64,000 nucleotides of DNA from Haematobia irritans (GCF_050003625.1 NC_134399.1:224186975-224250974), one strand, 5' to 3'; shown: positions 44,743 through 57,446, counted from the first letter of the stretch. Notes: generated by a model not told the origin, from the sequence alone. Numbers and translations: made by a program.

Positions 44743-46602
44743 AACAAATAAGTAAAGTCTAAAGTCGGGCGGGGCCGACTATATTATACCCTTCACCATT
44801 ATGTGGACCAAATTTTGTGTTAACATATCAACTTCTTCAAATTTGTTGGGAGTTATTATCAAAATTTATATTCCTATATACAAATATTTATATCTGAAAC
44901 GATTTGGAGACAATTTTTTGTACTTCTACAAAATCGCTAGAATTAAAAATTAAATCGGCTAACACCCTGGGATGAAACAAATACATATGTATTCGAGATA
45001 TAGGATAATTTGAGTAATATTTAAAATTTTTCCTACTCAGCAGTGGCGAGTTTACAAGGATATTGGTCAAATCTCGCCAAGATATGTGGCAAATTGTGGG
45101 TTGTGATATATTATTTGGCCAATTCGGGTGATATTTCCACAAATCGGATCTTTATTTAAAATTCGACCATTCTGTGAAAAGTTTGGCATTACAGTGTGTA
45201 GAATATGACTACGATATGGGGAAATCATCACAGAATTTTGTGTAAAATGTGGGTATTTTGGCCATATTAGATTAAGATGACACACTTAAATAGCTTATTA
45301 ACCCTCTAATGCCCAAGCCCGCCTTTTGGCGGGCTTCATTAAATAAGGAAGTTTTTAGTAAAACACGCCTTAAGACAACAAAAATGGGCAAAATAAAGAG
45401 AAAACTTATTTGAAACTATTCAAGAAACTTTGCAGCATATGCTGAATTTTACTGTATAAATTTTTCTTGCTTAGTTCTCTTGCTTTTGTATCGTTAACAT
45501 TCAAAATTTTATTAGCTGGCAAAAAATTGGGGCATTAGAGGGTTAAATGTATTCTCTGTGCAAACGATCGAGTCAATTGGAGGAAACTCCCATTGAAACT
45601 GGGTCTAAAATGTGAAAAATTCTACCATATTTCCCCTACTCTGGCTTACATATATATGGGAGCTATATCTAAATATGAACCGATTTTGACCAAATTTGAC
45701 ATGCATTGTTAGAATAATAATCCTGTTATCTCAGCAAAAAACGTAAATGGGAGAATAATTTTGGCCTCCGCGATCATATGGGTGTAAATCGGGCGAAAGA
45801 CATATATGGGAGCTATATCTACATCTGAACCGATTTCAACCAAATTTGCCACACTTAGCGATACTATTAAACGTACTTCTTATGCAAAATTTGAAGCAAC
45901 TCAGGACAAAACTCTGGCCTTTGAAGCCATATAAGTGAAAATCGGACAAAAAATATATATGGGAGCTATATCTAAATCTGAATCGATTTCAACCAAAATT
46001 CAGCACTATTAACAATACTATTAAACGTACTCCTTGTGCAAAATTTAAAGCAAATCAGAATAAAACTCTGTCTTTTTTGCCATATAGGTAAAATCTGAAT
46101 CTGAACCGATTTCAACGAAATATGGTATACTTAATGATGCTATTAAACGTACTCCTTGTGCAAAATTTGAAGCAAATCAGAATAAAACTCTGACTTTTGA
46201 AACCATATAAGTGCAAATCGGACAAAAGATATATATGGGAGCTATATCTAAATCTGAACCGATTTGGCTGACATTTTGCATATCTTACCAAAATATTTGG
46301 CTGCCCGAAATTTTGATAAAATACGTTTATAAATACGTCAATTATGACCAGATCGGTGATTTTTTAAAAATCAATAGCGATTGCCTTTTAGCCAATGTAA
46401 ACCTCTGTGCCAAATTTGGGGACAATCAGACTTAAACTGCGAGCTGTACTTTGCACACAAAATTACACATACAGACAGACGGACGGACGGACAGACAGAC
46501 AGACAGACGGACATCGATGGGTCTCGGACTTTTCCTTCTTAGCGTTACATACAAATGCACAAACTTATTATACCCTGTACCACAGTAGTGGTGAAGGGTA
46601 TA
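44743..46602 (-). mobile_element. Helentron/DINE-like element, family B (copy B5)
   Basis: The 3' end is at the left: AGTAAAGTCTAAAGTCGGGC, hairpin GTCGGGCGGGGCCGAC, then TATATTATACCC. Diverged 153-bp units follow (GGAGCTATATCTAAATCTGA at 45660, 45811 and 45961). The right end has ACAGACAGACAGACGGACAT and CACAGTAGTGGTGAAGGGTA. It is interrupted by a piggyBac-type MITE at 45302-45542. Confidence 0.75.
45302..45542. mobile_element. piggyBac-type MITE, 241 bp (copy 1)
   Basis: CCCTCTAATGCCC at the left and GGGGCATTAGAGGG at the right, with TTAA on both sides (45298-45301 and 45543-45546). A TTAA target and CCC-type ends are the marks of piggyBac elements. Inside the left end is a hairpin, AAGCCCGCC-TTTT-GGCGGGCTT. 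There is no coding capacity. Confidence 0.88.
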
Positions 46603-46751
46603 AAGAGCTAGTGAGTTGCTGCTCTCATATCTATTTATAGATTTTATTATGTCTTATAAGTTAGTTTCGTATTCTCGGTCTTTTACTACCACTTTCTCTC
46701 CCTCTGTTTATATTTATCGTACAAATTTGTACTTTGAAAATCTCTATGACG

Positions 46752-46820
46752 CTAGGAGGAATCGAACTCAGACCTGTTGTTTTGTAATCCAACGCACTAT
46801 ACCCTACTCCATGGCATGGA
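46752..46820 (-). repeat. tRNA-like sequence, probable SINE head
   Basis: On - it reads GTAGGGTATAGTGCGTTGGA (A-box-like) and CTGAGTTCGATTCCTCCTAG (B box). The arms do not pair well enough for a tRNA gene. Confidence 0.45.
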
Positions 46821-46861
46821 TTTATTCAATATTGTAATTTTGCAATATAAATTATGTACTA

Positions 46862-47459
46862 CACTGAAAAAAAAGCATGCCCGTTCCCAAAGATTTTGTC
46901 TTTACTTTAAAAATGTTTGTATTGATTCCGAGCTAAAGCAGCGGAGAATACAAATAAGGATACTTTTAAGACACAATTCTCTTTTAAATTTGGGTTTTGT
47001 GTACTTGCTTCTAGGAAGCAAATTTTAATTTTTCGCTTTTTCAGTTTTTTTTTCTTTATATGCTATTAAAGTCCTAGTTAATGACAACTTTATTTTCCAA
47101 ATTAAAACTCGACTTCCAGTAGAAATTAAGCTATGTTTCAAGTAAACAACGTCTTTAAAATAAAGTGTTGAACGATTTTTTGCTTTGTAGTCAAGAACCA
47201 AAAAGACAACAAATTTGAAGACAATTTCATTAAATTTAAAGAATTTTTCTGAATTATTAAGGTCAAGTTGACCTTAGCCCAAACATTTTTGCTTTCATGT
47301 TATGATACCTATTTTTCAATGAAATCACTTAATTAACTTTATATTAGATAAAACTTTATATTAGAAACTAAAAAACTTTATATTATATGCTAAGCAAAAT
47401 TTGCATTCGTATTTTAAAGACATGAAATCTTTGATCTCACGACAATATTTTTTTCAGTG
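46862..47459. mobile_element. 598-bp TA-flanked element with CACTGAAAAAAA ends
   Basis: The left end CACTGAAAAAAAAGC and the right end TTTTTTTCAGTG are inverted, with TA on both sides. The body is AT-rich and non-coding. Its ends match those of the Y element at 47739. Confidence 0.65.
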
Positions 47460-47738
47460 TATACAACTTAAGAAAAATATGTTGCAATTTTTCTGAAATG
47501 TAGTTTTCGCTACTATTAACGGTGTTCACAATTGCTGTAGAGGTTATTCTATTAAAAAAAAAAATGACAAGAAAAGCAAATTTTCAACAAAAATTTAATC
47601 AATTAATATTTAATACGAATAAAAACAAGAAAAAATTAAAAATTTGAACCCGGACCTCAAGATATGATTTTAAGTACTGGTATTAATAAAAGGAATCACT
47701 TTTAGTCTACACAGGTAAGTTATTATTTTTAAATCCTA

Positions 47739-49704
47739 CACTGAAAAAATATTTACGCGGTATTAAAGATTAAAGATTAACCTAAATTTTAGGTTGCGGA
47801 ATTAAAGTAAAAGTTCTTTAATATAATGAAATTTTAATTAAAACAAAGTTTATAATCTTTGCTTCTAAAAATTTTTTCATTAAATTTAGGACACAATTTT
47901 TATACCCTTCACCACTACTGTGCTACAGGTTATAATAGGTTTGTGCATTTGTATGTAACGCCAGGAAGGAGTAATCATAGACCAACCTTTTAGTATACGG
48001 ATCGGCTTAGAATTAATTTCTGAGTCGATTTAGCGATGTCCGTCTGTCTGTCTGTTGATGTATTTTTGTGTGCAAAGTACAGCTCGCAGTTTTAGTCCGA
48101 TTGTCCTAAAATTTGTTATAGGGTGCTGTTTTGGCTCAAACACGATCCCTATTGATTTTGGAAAAAATCGGTTCAGATTTAGATTAGCTGCCATATATAT
48201 TTTTCACCGATCTTCCTCAAATTCCGTACATTCGAATATTTTATGAGTCTCGAAAAACTTGCACAATATCAGCCAAATCGGTTCAGATTTGGATATATAT
48301 CCCATATATAGCTTTCGCCCGATTTACACTCATATGACCACAGAGGCCAATTTTTAACTCCGATGTAGTTGAAATTTTGCACAGGGAGTAGAATTATCAT
48401 TGTAACTATGCGTGCCAAATTTGGTTTAAATCGGTTCAGATTTGGATATATCTCCCATATATAGGCTTCGCCCGATTTACACTCATATGACCACAGAGGC
48501 CAATTTTTAACTCCGATTTAGTTGAAATTTTGCACAGGGAGTAAAATTAGCATTGTTGCTATGCGTGCCAAATTTGGTTGAAAACGGTTCAGATTTAGAT
48601 ATATCTCCCATATATAGCTTTCGCCCGATTTACACTCATATGACCACAGACACCAATTTTTAACTCCGATTTAGTTGACAGTTTGCACAGGGAGTAGAAT
48701 AAGCATTGTTGCTATGCGTGCCAAATTTGGTTGAAATCGGTTCAGATTTAGATATAGCTCCCATATATAGCTTTCGCCCGATTTACACTCATATGACCAC
48801 AGAGACCAATTTTTAACTCCGATTTAGTTGAAATTTTGCACAGAGAGTAGAATTAGCATTGTTGCTATGCGTGCCAAATTTGGTTAAAATCGGTTCAGAT
48901 TTAGATATAGCTCCCATATATATATTTTTCTGATTTCGACAAAAATGGTCAAAATACCAACATTTTCCTTGTAAAATTGCCACTGCTTAGTCCAACAGTT
49001 GTAAAAATGACTCTAATTTTCCTAAACTTCTAATACATATATATCGAGCGGTAAATCATAAATAAACTTTTGCGAAGTTTCCTTAAAATTGCTTCAGATT
49101 TAAATGTTTCACATATTTTTTTACTAATATTGTGTTCCACCCTAGTGCATTAGCCGACTTATATTTTGAGTCTATAGATTTGTAGAAGTTTATCAAATTC
49201 TGTCTAGATCGAGTGATATTTAAATGTATGTATTTAGGACAAACCTTTATATATAGCCCCCAACACATTTGACGGATGTGATATGGTATCGAAAATTTAG
49301 ATCTACAAAGTGGTGCAGGGTATAATATAGTCGGCCCCGCCCGAATTTAGACTTTCCTTACTTGTTTAAATTTGCGTTCCTCCGCTAAGACTTATTTTGA
49401 GGATTTGGTGTCTTTGGTTTTAAGTTTTTTTTTTGGAACTAAGAAAACATTTTTTACTCTGAAGTATCCATTAAATTTTGGATTTTTAAACTGGCATTTG
49501 TTTGTTCAATAACAAACCACGATGAGAGAATGAAAGCTTGATAAATGAGATCTGTATCCTAATTTTAATTTTATTGGTCCTAGATTTAAAGCCAGATAAG
49601 TCGCTAAAAATGTTCTTTATTTTAAAGAATCCGCATCTTTGGCTCGGAATCAATACAAAAACCCTTAAGGGAAGGTCAAAATCCAAGTAATTGTTTTTTT
49701 GAGT
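47739..49704. mobile_element. Y element, copy 2, interrupted by a Helentron-like element
   Basis: CACTGAAAAAATATTTACGC at the left and TTTTTTTGAGTG at the right. The outer parts (47739-47899 and 49367-49704) match 8282-8896 in order. The family B element at 47900-49366 sits between them in a run of T. Confidence 0.65.
47900..49366 (+). mobile_element. Helentron/DINE-like element, family B (copy B4)
   Basis: TTATACCCTTCACCACTACT, GTCCGTCTGTCTGTCTGTTG, then 153-bp units with CCGATTTACACTCATATGAC, and a 3' end with hairpin AGTCGGCCCCGCCCGA and TTAGACTTTCCTTACTTGTT. It is complete and lies within the Y element. Confidence 0.8.
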
Positions 49705-49765
49705 GCAGGTAATACTACAAGTAGTAAGTTTTTGATTAGAGGTATTACTGGAAGAATCACTAGCC

Positions 49766-50218
49766 CAGCTATTGCTGGGTTGGAGATTTGGTGGGGAATT
49801 TCTATAAATTTTGTGGGAATTTTTTGGTTCAGTATGATACATCAGGATTCCATGAAAACCGTTAATTTCTACATTATTAGAAAATAAGCATAGCGCGTCT
49901 TCAAAATATAAATAGAAAACGTTGATCTCCTTTATTCCATAATACTATAGGACATTTTGACTAGAAACGGATTCAGGATCCCACACTGGTGGCCCAAGGA
50001 CTAATTTATAATTTTCTCGTTTCGTGAGGACTTACGCCTATTTTTTTTTTTTCAATTTTTGAATTATTTTTTATTTTCTGCAGCAAAGCTACTTGATTAT
50101 TTTTTAATTTTCAAAAATGTATTGGGGGTTTTTGTGGGGAATTGTATTTTAAATGGGGAATTTTTGGGGACAAAAGCATACCAATTTCGAGAAAGAGCCA
50201 GAAAATACTGGCAACACT
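49766..50218. mobile_element. Degenerate hAT-type remnant
   Basis: The right end AAAATACTGGCAACACTG and the preceding GGGGAATTTTTGGGGACAAA match the right end of the composite at 36312-42471. A poorly matching left end may be CAGCTATTGCTGGGTTGGAG. No clear 8-bp duplication is seen. Confidence 0.4.
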
Positions 50219-50219
50219 G

Positions 50220-51732
50220 GGTACAGGAAAATTTCCCGAGAATATGGAGTCTGAGACCAATATTTCGAAGAAATTAGTATTGCCCCCAATCCAATGGTGG
50301 AATTTATACCCTCGATTGGAAAAATCAAAACCGTTGACTACACTCGTGTTCTGTTTTAACTTGTGAGCTGTAAGGAAAACCAATTCATACGATTTGCTCC
50401 AAATTTGTTTGCAATTATAGCAACACCCGCGTTCTTCATTTTATTCTTTCATGTTTGGTCATGCAATGTGACCTCTTTACTATTATGCTACTATTTATTG
50501 TATTTTTAATATTTAATTAAATATAATTTAATTAAAATATTTCTTTTAACAAAATATATTTTTGCATAATTTAGAGCTGATATCTATATTCTCATGATTT
50601 CCACTTAAGAAGACCTTGAGATTTGACCATAGTCAAGCCACACACCCACACTTAAAACATTCTCTGGCTAGCCCGCCTTTCAATGATGAAGGGGGTGTTT
50701 AAACTCATGGTTTCATTTGTTCCTAAATATGAAGCATTATCCAATTGATTTTCATGTTTTCCAAATATTGAAGGGATTTAACAGACATTTAGACTAATAC
50801 TTTTTATTTAATCTGAAATCGTATATACTCCCCAGCTTATTGCAACCTTTAACCTTCGATTATATTGCTGATTTAAAAGAAAAGTCCCTTTAGTTTAGCT
50901 TTCTCACATTCCACAATCAATAAAAATTTCATACATTTGTGATTCTCTCGTCCATCAAATCTCTAAAACAAAAATTTAATGTTGCAAGGTAGATTTAGTT
51001 TCCCTTCATGGTTTGTTGCTTAGAAAATCGAAAGAAAAAAATTCACATACGGACCAAAGAAACTCATTCCATTTCTCTGCTTCGGGATATCAGGTAACAA
51101 TGCAATTTCGAGTATTGCTCATGTTCAACTTGAGCTACAACGGTTACACCAACCAAGCAACAAGCAAGCCAGCACTATGATCAGCAAAATGTACTAGGAA
51201 CCCCAAAGAATTCGAACAAGCAAGAGAATAAATGTCATCCTTGGGGAAATTTACTAAAACTGCATTGTTGCTGGCTGCGGAAGGGGGTGGAGATGGAGAA
51301 GAAAAATGTGATTTTCCCCTTCCAGCACTTAATTTTCAAGCGACCGGACCAAGGTGGATAACAGACGATAGCATTAAATAATCAACGAGAGAAAAAGGAC
51401 TATTCGAGAGGGATATAAAGTGGGTATACTTAGGTGATTAGTAAAGGCCTTTTGCAGTAGAATGACTGTGGCTTCATTGTGTATTGGCATTTCTAATGGA
51501 AAGATGTCATCTTTTTGTATCAAAGAAGACACATATCTTCGATCCGAAGATTTCTAACTTGAAAAAAACCATAAGAAAACTTTGACGATATGTGGATCTT
51601 AAGTTTGGGTTAGTTACAGATATAAGGATTATGACAGTCCAAATTATAAATAAAATGTAATCTGAGATAAATTGAGAATATTTTAAAAATTCACAGTTGG
51701 AATCAAAAATCGCAATAGCTTATATAAACAAA
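50220..51732. other. Unique stretch
   Basis: No gene or repeat recognised. Open frames are short and lack domains. Confidence 0.4.
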
Positions 51733-52475
51733 AACAAGTAAGGAAAGTCTAAAGTCGGGGGGCCCGACTATATTATACCTTGCACCACTTCGTAGATCTA
51801 AATTTTCGATACCATATCACATCCATCAAATGTGTTTGGGGCTATATACAAAGGTTTGTCTCAAATACATACATTTAAGTATCACTCGATATGGATAGAC
51901 TTCTACAAAAACTATAGACTCAAAATTTAAGTCGGCTAATGCACTAGGGTGGAACACAATGTTAGTAAGAAAACATGGGAAACATTTAAATCTGAAGCAA
52001 TTTTAAGGAAACTTCACAAAAGTTTATTTATGGTTTATCGCTCGATATATATGTATTAGAAGTTTAGAAAAATTACAATTTTAACAACTTTTCGACTAAG
52101 CAGTGGCGATTTTACAAGGAAAATGTTGGTATTTTGACCATTTTTGTCTAAATCAGAAAAACATATATATGGGAGCTGTATCTAAATCTGAACCGATTTT
52201 AACCAAATTTGGCACGCATAGCTACAATGCTAATTCTACTCCTTGTGCAAAATTTCAACTAAATCGGAGCAAAAAATTGGCCTCTGTGGTCATATGAGTG
52301 TAAATCGGACGAAAGCTATATATTGGAGCTATATCTAAATCTGAACTGATTTCAACCAAATTTGGAACGCATAGCTACAATGCTAATTCTACTCCCTGTG
52401 TAAAATTTCAACTAAATCGGAGCAAAAAATTGGAATCTGTGGTCATATGAGTGTAAATCGGGCGAACGATATATA

Positions 52476-53772
52476 AAGGGTGATACGGTCAAAATTTGGT
52501 CAAGGGAAAACGCGTGTAAATCGGTGAAATCGTTTATTTAAAAAATCAAATTAAATTTCTTTTTCAAGTTAAATTGGTATAAAATTCAGGAAAAATATTC
52601 AGTTAGGCTTTCGCTTTTCCAAATCCGAATTGCCGGGCCTCACGCTTGACACCTGCCATCAGATTTTGTACAGCCACCTAGTCCACCTTCTTCGCCGCAG
52701 AAGGCCAGTTTGCCTTGAACTGCTGCTAGTCCTTAGCAGTTTTTTTGGTCTTCTTTTGGTTCCGCTTGACAATAGCCCAGTATTTCTCAATTGGGCGGAA
52801 CTCTGTCGTGTTGGGAGGGTTATTGTCCTTGGGAGCCACCTGCACGTTGTTGGCGGCGTACCACTCCATAGCCTTTTTACCGTAATGGCAAGATACCAAA
52901 TCCGGCCAAAACAGTACGGAACAACCGTGTTTCTTCAGGAAAGGCAGCAGACGTTTATTCAAACACTCTTTCACGTAAATTTCTTGGTTGACAGTCCCGG
53001 AAGCTATGAAGATGCTGCTTTTGAAGCCACAGGTACAGATGGCTTGCCAAACCAGATATTGCTTTGTGAACTTTGACAGTTTTATGAGCTTGAAAATATC
53101 TGCTACCTTTCCCCTTCCTTTTGCCGTATAAAACTCCTGTCCCGGAAGCTGCTTGTAGTCGGCTTTGACGTAGGTTTCGTCGTCCATTACCACGCAGTCA
53201 AACTTCGTCAGCATCGTCGTGTACAGCCTCCGGGATCGCGCTGTGACCGTCGTATTTTGTTTATCATTGCGATTTGGGGTCACTGCCTTCTTGTAAGTCG
53301 ATAATCCGGCTCGTTTTTTGGCTCGATGCACGGTTGTAGACGATACACCCAGCTTATTTGCGGCATCTCGGAGAGAGAGGTTAGGGTTTCGCTTGAAACT
53401 ACCGGCAACTCTCTTTGTCGTCTCAGCGGCTTCCGGTTTTCGATTTCTCCCCGATCCAGACTTCCTGGCTGTCGACAAACGTTCTCCAAACACTTTAATT
53501 ACATTTGCAACGGTTGATTTGGCAACTTTTAGCGATTTTGCCAGCTTTGCGTCGAGTAGCTCGGATTTTCGCGATGCGCGAGCAAAACTTTGATACGCTG
53601 CTCTTCTTGCTTGGACGGCATTTTGACAACTGAAGAGTGAATTCCAAAATCAAAATAGGAGCAACATTCTACACACACACCTTTAAAATGAGGGGTGTTC
53701 AGGTTTTTTAAATGCAAAATTGAAAGAAATACGTCAAGTTTATATTGACCAAATTTTGTCCGTATCACCCTT
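52476..53772 (-). mobile_element. DD37E mariner/Tc1-type element, full length (copy 3)
   Basis: The same terminal repeats as 32747-34035 (AAGGGTGATACGGTCAAAAT), flanked by TA (52474-52475 and 53773-53774). It is 1,297 bp. The target is a unit of the family B array, so its flanks join into a normal unit. Confidence 0.9.
52640..53621 (-). pseudogene. DD37E transposase, frameshifted and with a late stop
   Basis: Start MPSKQEEQRIKVLLAH at 53621. One base is missing near 53550 compared with 32747-34035, which shifts the frame in the first helix-turn-helix. The rest is open from 53493: SLRDAANKLGVSSTTVHRAK, VVMDDETYVKADYKQLPGQE, LFWPDLVSCHYGKKAMEWYA and FRPIEKYWAIVKRN, so all three catalytic residues are present. 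A TAG at 52726-52728 removes the last 29 or so residues. It keeps the 11 bases lost in the other copy. The two copies are broken independently. Confidence 0.88.
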
Positions 53773-54362
53773 TATGGGAGTTATATCTAGAACTGACCGA
53801 TTTCAATAAAATTTGGCACACTTGACTACACTACTAATTGTACTTCTAGTGCAAAATTTCATCCAAATTGGGGTAACACTCTGGCTTTTGGGACCGTATT
53901 AGTCCATATCGGGCGAAAGATATATATGGGAGCTATATCTAAATCTGAACCGATTTCAATAAAATTTGGCACACTTGACTATAGTACCGATTGTTATTCT
54001 TGTGCAAAATTTTAAGCAAATTAGGGTAAAACTCTAGCTTCTGGGACCATAAAAGTCCATATCGAGCGAAATATATATGGGAGCTATATCTAAATCTGAA
54101 CCGATTTCTTCCAAAATCAATAGGGTTCTATTCTGAGCCAAAACACATACTTGTGCCACATTTGAAGTCGATTGGACTAAAGCTGCGACCTAGACTTTGA
54201 TTACAAAAATGTGCTCACGGACAGACGGACATGGCTATATCGACTCAGGAGCCCACCCTGAGCATTTTTGCCAAAGACACCATGTGTCTATCTCGTCTCC
54301 TTCTTGGTGTTGCAAACAATATGCACTAACTTATAATACCCTGTTCCACAGTGTGGGTATAA

Positions 54363-55189
54363 AAATCGAGATACTGTCGGAGTTCAATTTGTCAATATAT
54401 TGGTGAGAGCTGCATTAACAAATTTAAGGTTTATAAATTTTTTTGTCAAGAAAACTTTGCCAAACGAAAATTTTGCGATTCCAAATATTGAAACACGAGA
54501 GTATAAACGTTGAGGTAAAGAAAATCCAGATCACATTTTAAAAAATAACCATCAGTAGGCCCACAAAATAGGCCTTAGCTGCCAGTCATAAAAATCCTCC
54601 CGCTATTCTAAAAGAAATCGCCCTCCTTTCTCTTTCTCTCCAATTTGACAGAGAGGATGAATGTTTATATCACATGGATTGCAATAGAACATAAATACCA
54701 AGCAAAGACACTAACACATCCATAGCTAACTTTTGTTGCATGTAACCGTAGCCCAATCAAGTTGTCCTCCTGTTCGATGTAGTTACTCAGGCTTCTGGAG
54801 TAGTTTTTGTCTTCCATTGGCAAAAAACAAGATTTGATATCGTTTACCAAGAATCCGACAAAAACTAGACGCCCATTTTCATGGCTGTAAAAAATTACAG
54901 CCGCATAAAACTTTTAACTGAAACTGAACGAATGAAATGAAAGCAGCGGCAGAGATATTACAACAACAAAAAACTCTCGGAAACTCTTACATATCGAAGA
55001 GTAGTAGCAGTTCGAGCGTTTCGTAGCATTTTGTAGCCTTTTTGGTACCTGGCGTGTACTGTCCACTTTTTTTCCAGCTGATATATTTCCATTAGCTTCA
55101 TGTTCAACGAGGAGTGGAAGAGAAAGGCTATAGTTTTGGGAAGGTGAACTATTTGACAAGGTTTCGGAGTTTGTTTTTATCTACGCTGC
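54363..55189. other. Unique stretch
   Basis: No gene recognised. Two open frames on - (54665-54850 and 54914-55159) lack domains. Confidence 0.4.
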
Positions 55190-55870
55190 TCTCAAAGAGA
55201 ATGCAACCGGATGAAATTTAGTCCTTCAAGAGGATTCGCACCAATATCTGGGGATTAGTTTATGAGGTGACATAATATAATAATGGACCAATTATTGGAT
55301 GGTTGTTTGATGCTATAGAATATCACCACGTACCAACTTTCAACATGATCGGATGAAATTTGCTTCACCAAAATAAGCCACAAGCTAAATCTAGGGGTCG
55401 GTTCGGGAGCCACCGTGGTGTAATGGTTAGCATGCCCACCTTGCATACACAGGGTCGCGGACCGAGTTTCGACTAAACACCAAAAAGTTTTTCAGCGGTA
55501 GATTATCCCACCTCAGTAATGCACTTAGCTTTTCTAAGTGATTTCACTGCAATATGGAACATTGTTCAGACTCGGCGGTCCATTGTCATTGAGCTTAACA
55601 TAGAATCGGGCAGTACTCAGTGATAAGAGAGAAATTCACCACTGTGGTATCACAATGGACTGGATAGTCTAAGTTAACCTGAAATATCGCGCTGCAACTA
55701 TATCTAAACTAATCTAATCTAGGGGTCGGTTTATATGGGGGCTATTTTGGTCCGATATGGACCAATTTTTGCATGGTTGGTAGAGGGCATAACTAACACC
55801 ACGTACCAAATTGCAATCGGATCGGATGGCATTTGCTCATCCAATAGGCTCCTCAAGCCAACTCTCTTTT
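55190..55870 (-). mobile_element. Diverged family A Helentron-like fragment (copy A8), with nested SINE
   Basis: CAACCGGATGAAATTTAGTC, GTCGGTTTATATGGGGGCTA and GATATGGACCAATTTTTGCA are 153-bp-unit sequence with more changes than elsewhere. Both ends are missing. A SINE lies at 55404-55716. Confidence 0.6.
55404..55716 (+). mobile_element. tRNA-derived SINE (CCTAA family), diverged
   Basis: GGGAGCCACCGTGGTGTAAT (A box) and a B-box region changed to GGACCGAGTTTCGAC. The tail has decayed to CTAAACTAATCTAAT. The 15-bp target duplication ATCTAGGGGTCGGTT lies at 55389-55403 and 55717-55731. Confidence 0.85.
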
Positions 55871-55929
55871 GTATTACAAGGTTTGACTACTAAATATCGG
55901 GATTAGAGACAAAAATTAATTTTTTTTTT

Positions 55930-56058
55930 GCTGGGCGACTGCTACTTATTTTCGGTCCATAAACGTAAATCAACGATTCGTATTTGTGGAGCATTTTTTT
56001 ATTTTTCGATCAATCGACACGAGCCTTTTTTTAAGCGATTGACAAATTGTTTAGTATC
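55930..56058 (-). pseudogene. Mariner transposase fragment, part after the HTH (split by copia)
   Basis: Read on - directly after the copia insertion, the frame gives NNLSIA, a stop, KKARVD, a stop, SKN. This resembles the HNL.IAQKKARVDWCK region that follows the helix-turn-helix in SETMAR-like mariner transposases. The N-terminal part is at 60564-60800, on the other side of the copia element. Confidence 0.65.
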
Positions 56059-56271
56059 TGTGAGAATTTGGTGTTCCAGATGAAATAAAACGCGCACAAA
56101 TAAATTGTCGATGTGGATATAATGAAAGTTTTATTGAGACAAGAGAAAAATATCGATTTACAAAATTTTCTAACACAAAAAACTGAAACAACTTCAATGA
56201 CTACTATGATTCGAAAACAAATATTTAAAACAAGTTAAAATCTATAAAGTGTTATTTTGCTATTTACAACA
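56059..56271 (-). repeat. 3' LTR of copia element
   Basis: 213 bp, TGTGAGAATTTGGTGTTCCA to TTTACAACA as read on +. It differs from the other LTR at about three positions. Confidence 0.93.
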
Positions 56272-56298
56272 CTTCCCCTCAAAAAATACTTTATAGAT

Positions 56299-57446
56299 CT
56301 AAATATCTATATTTACTAAGCCTAAGTTTTTAATACATTTTGTATGGTTATGTTTTGGCAAACAATTTGTCAAAACATCTGCAGGCATATCAGTGGTTGG
56401 CAAATAATCAATCATAATTATTTTTTCTGCGACGTTTTGTCTAACGAAATTACGGCGAACATCCATATGCTTCGTTCTGTTGTGGAATATTGGATTTTTA
56501 CTCAATAATCTTGCGCCTTGATTGTCATTGTAGATTTTTATCGTTTCTTGTGTTCCCATCACTTCTTGTAGGAATGTTCGTAGATAAATAGCTTTCTTAG
56601 TAGAATCTGAAATCGACATATACTCGGCTTCTGTACTTGACATTGCAACAGTTCTTTGTTTTCTGGATTCCCATGTTATGGCTGCATGCGCAATCTTGAA
56701 TGCAAATCCGGAATACGATCTTCTATCATCAATATCTGATCCCCAATCTGCATCAGCAAATCCTGTTAGAGATTCGCCGGTCTTCTTGTAATGTAAACCA
56801 TAATTGCCAGTTCCTTTTAAGTATCGCAGTACTCGTTTACCAGCGATCCAATGGCCTTTACCATAGTTGCTATTAAATTGACTAAGTAGTACACTTACCG
56901 CATGGACAATGTCGGGCCTTGTTGACGTCGCTAGGTACATTAATGACCCAACTAAATTTTGATATGGCAAATTTTTTACTTCTTCCTTTTCTTCCTCCGT
57001 TTTTGGACACATTTCTTTAGACAACTTTACGCTACTGTTCAGAGGAGTACTTACTGGGTTCGAGTCTATCATATTAAATCGTTTTAATATTGTATGGACA
57101 TACTTCTTTTGTGACATTGTTATTTCCTTGGTTTCCGGATCTTGATTGAATTCTATACCCAAGCACATATTCAATCTTCCTAAGTCCTTCATTTCAAAGC
57201 ATTTACTTAACTCATCCTTGATTTGTTTCCAATTTCTCTCATCGTTTGTTGCAATTATCAAATCGTCGACATAAATTGCTACCACAGTTATAGCTTCCCC
57301 TTGCTTTGAAATGTAAACGCATGGATCAGAATCAAGAGGATTTAGGTGCAGTTGCTGAAGTTTTTCATCCAACTTTTTATACCACTGTCGGCCCGATTGT
57401 TTTAACCCATAAATTGATTTTTGGAACAAACATACCTTATTACCCC
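56299..57446 (-). pseudogene. Copia polyprotein, C-terminal part: reverse transcriptase end and RNase H
   Basis: This frame continues the polyprotein after the break near 57443. It holds QKSIYGLKQSGRQWYKKLDE, the reverse transcriptase active site YVDDLIIATND (about residue 54 of the open frame), and RNase H with ADADWGSDIDDRRSYSGF, SSTEAEYMS and IYNDNQGARLL, whose acidic residues bind metal. The end NLGLVNIDI is followed by a stop just inside the 3' LTR border. All key residues are in place, but the part is out of frame with the upstream open frame. The apparent ATG at 57429 is unlikely to be a natural start. Confidence 0.9.

Larger units (their letters stand above)
51733..54362 (-). mobile_element. 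Helentron/DINE-like element, family B (copy B6), with nested DD37E element
   Basis: The left (3') end is AACAAGTAAGGAAAGTCTAA, hairpin GTCGGGGGGCCCGAC, then TATATTATACC. The right (5') end is ACAGACGGACATGGCTATAT and CCCTGTTCCACAGTGTGGGT. 153-bp units lie on both sides of the transposon at 52476-53772, which inserted in the TATA of a GATATATGGGAG-type motif. Confidence 0.75.

Noticed and set aside
45313..45334. A bacterial-type terminator hairpin
   Set aside because: It lies inside a piggyBac-type MITE in a fly genome; nothing else here is bacterial.
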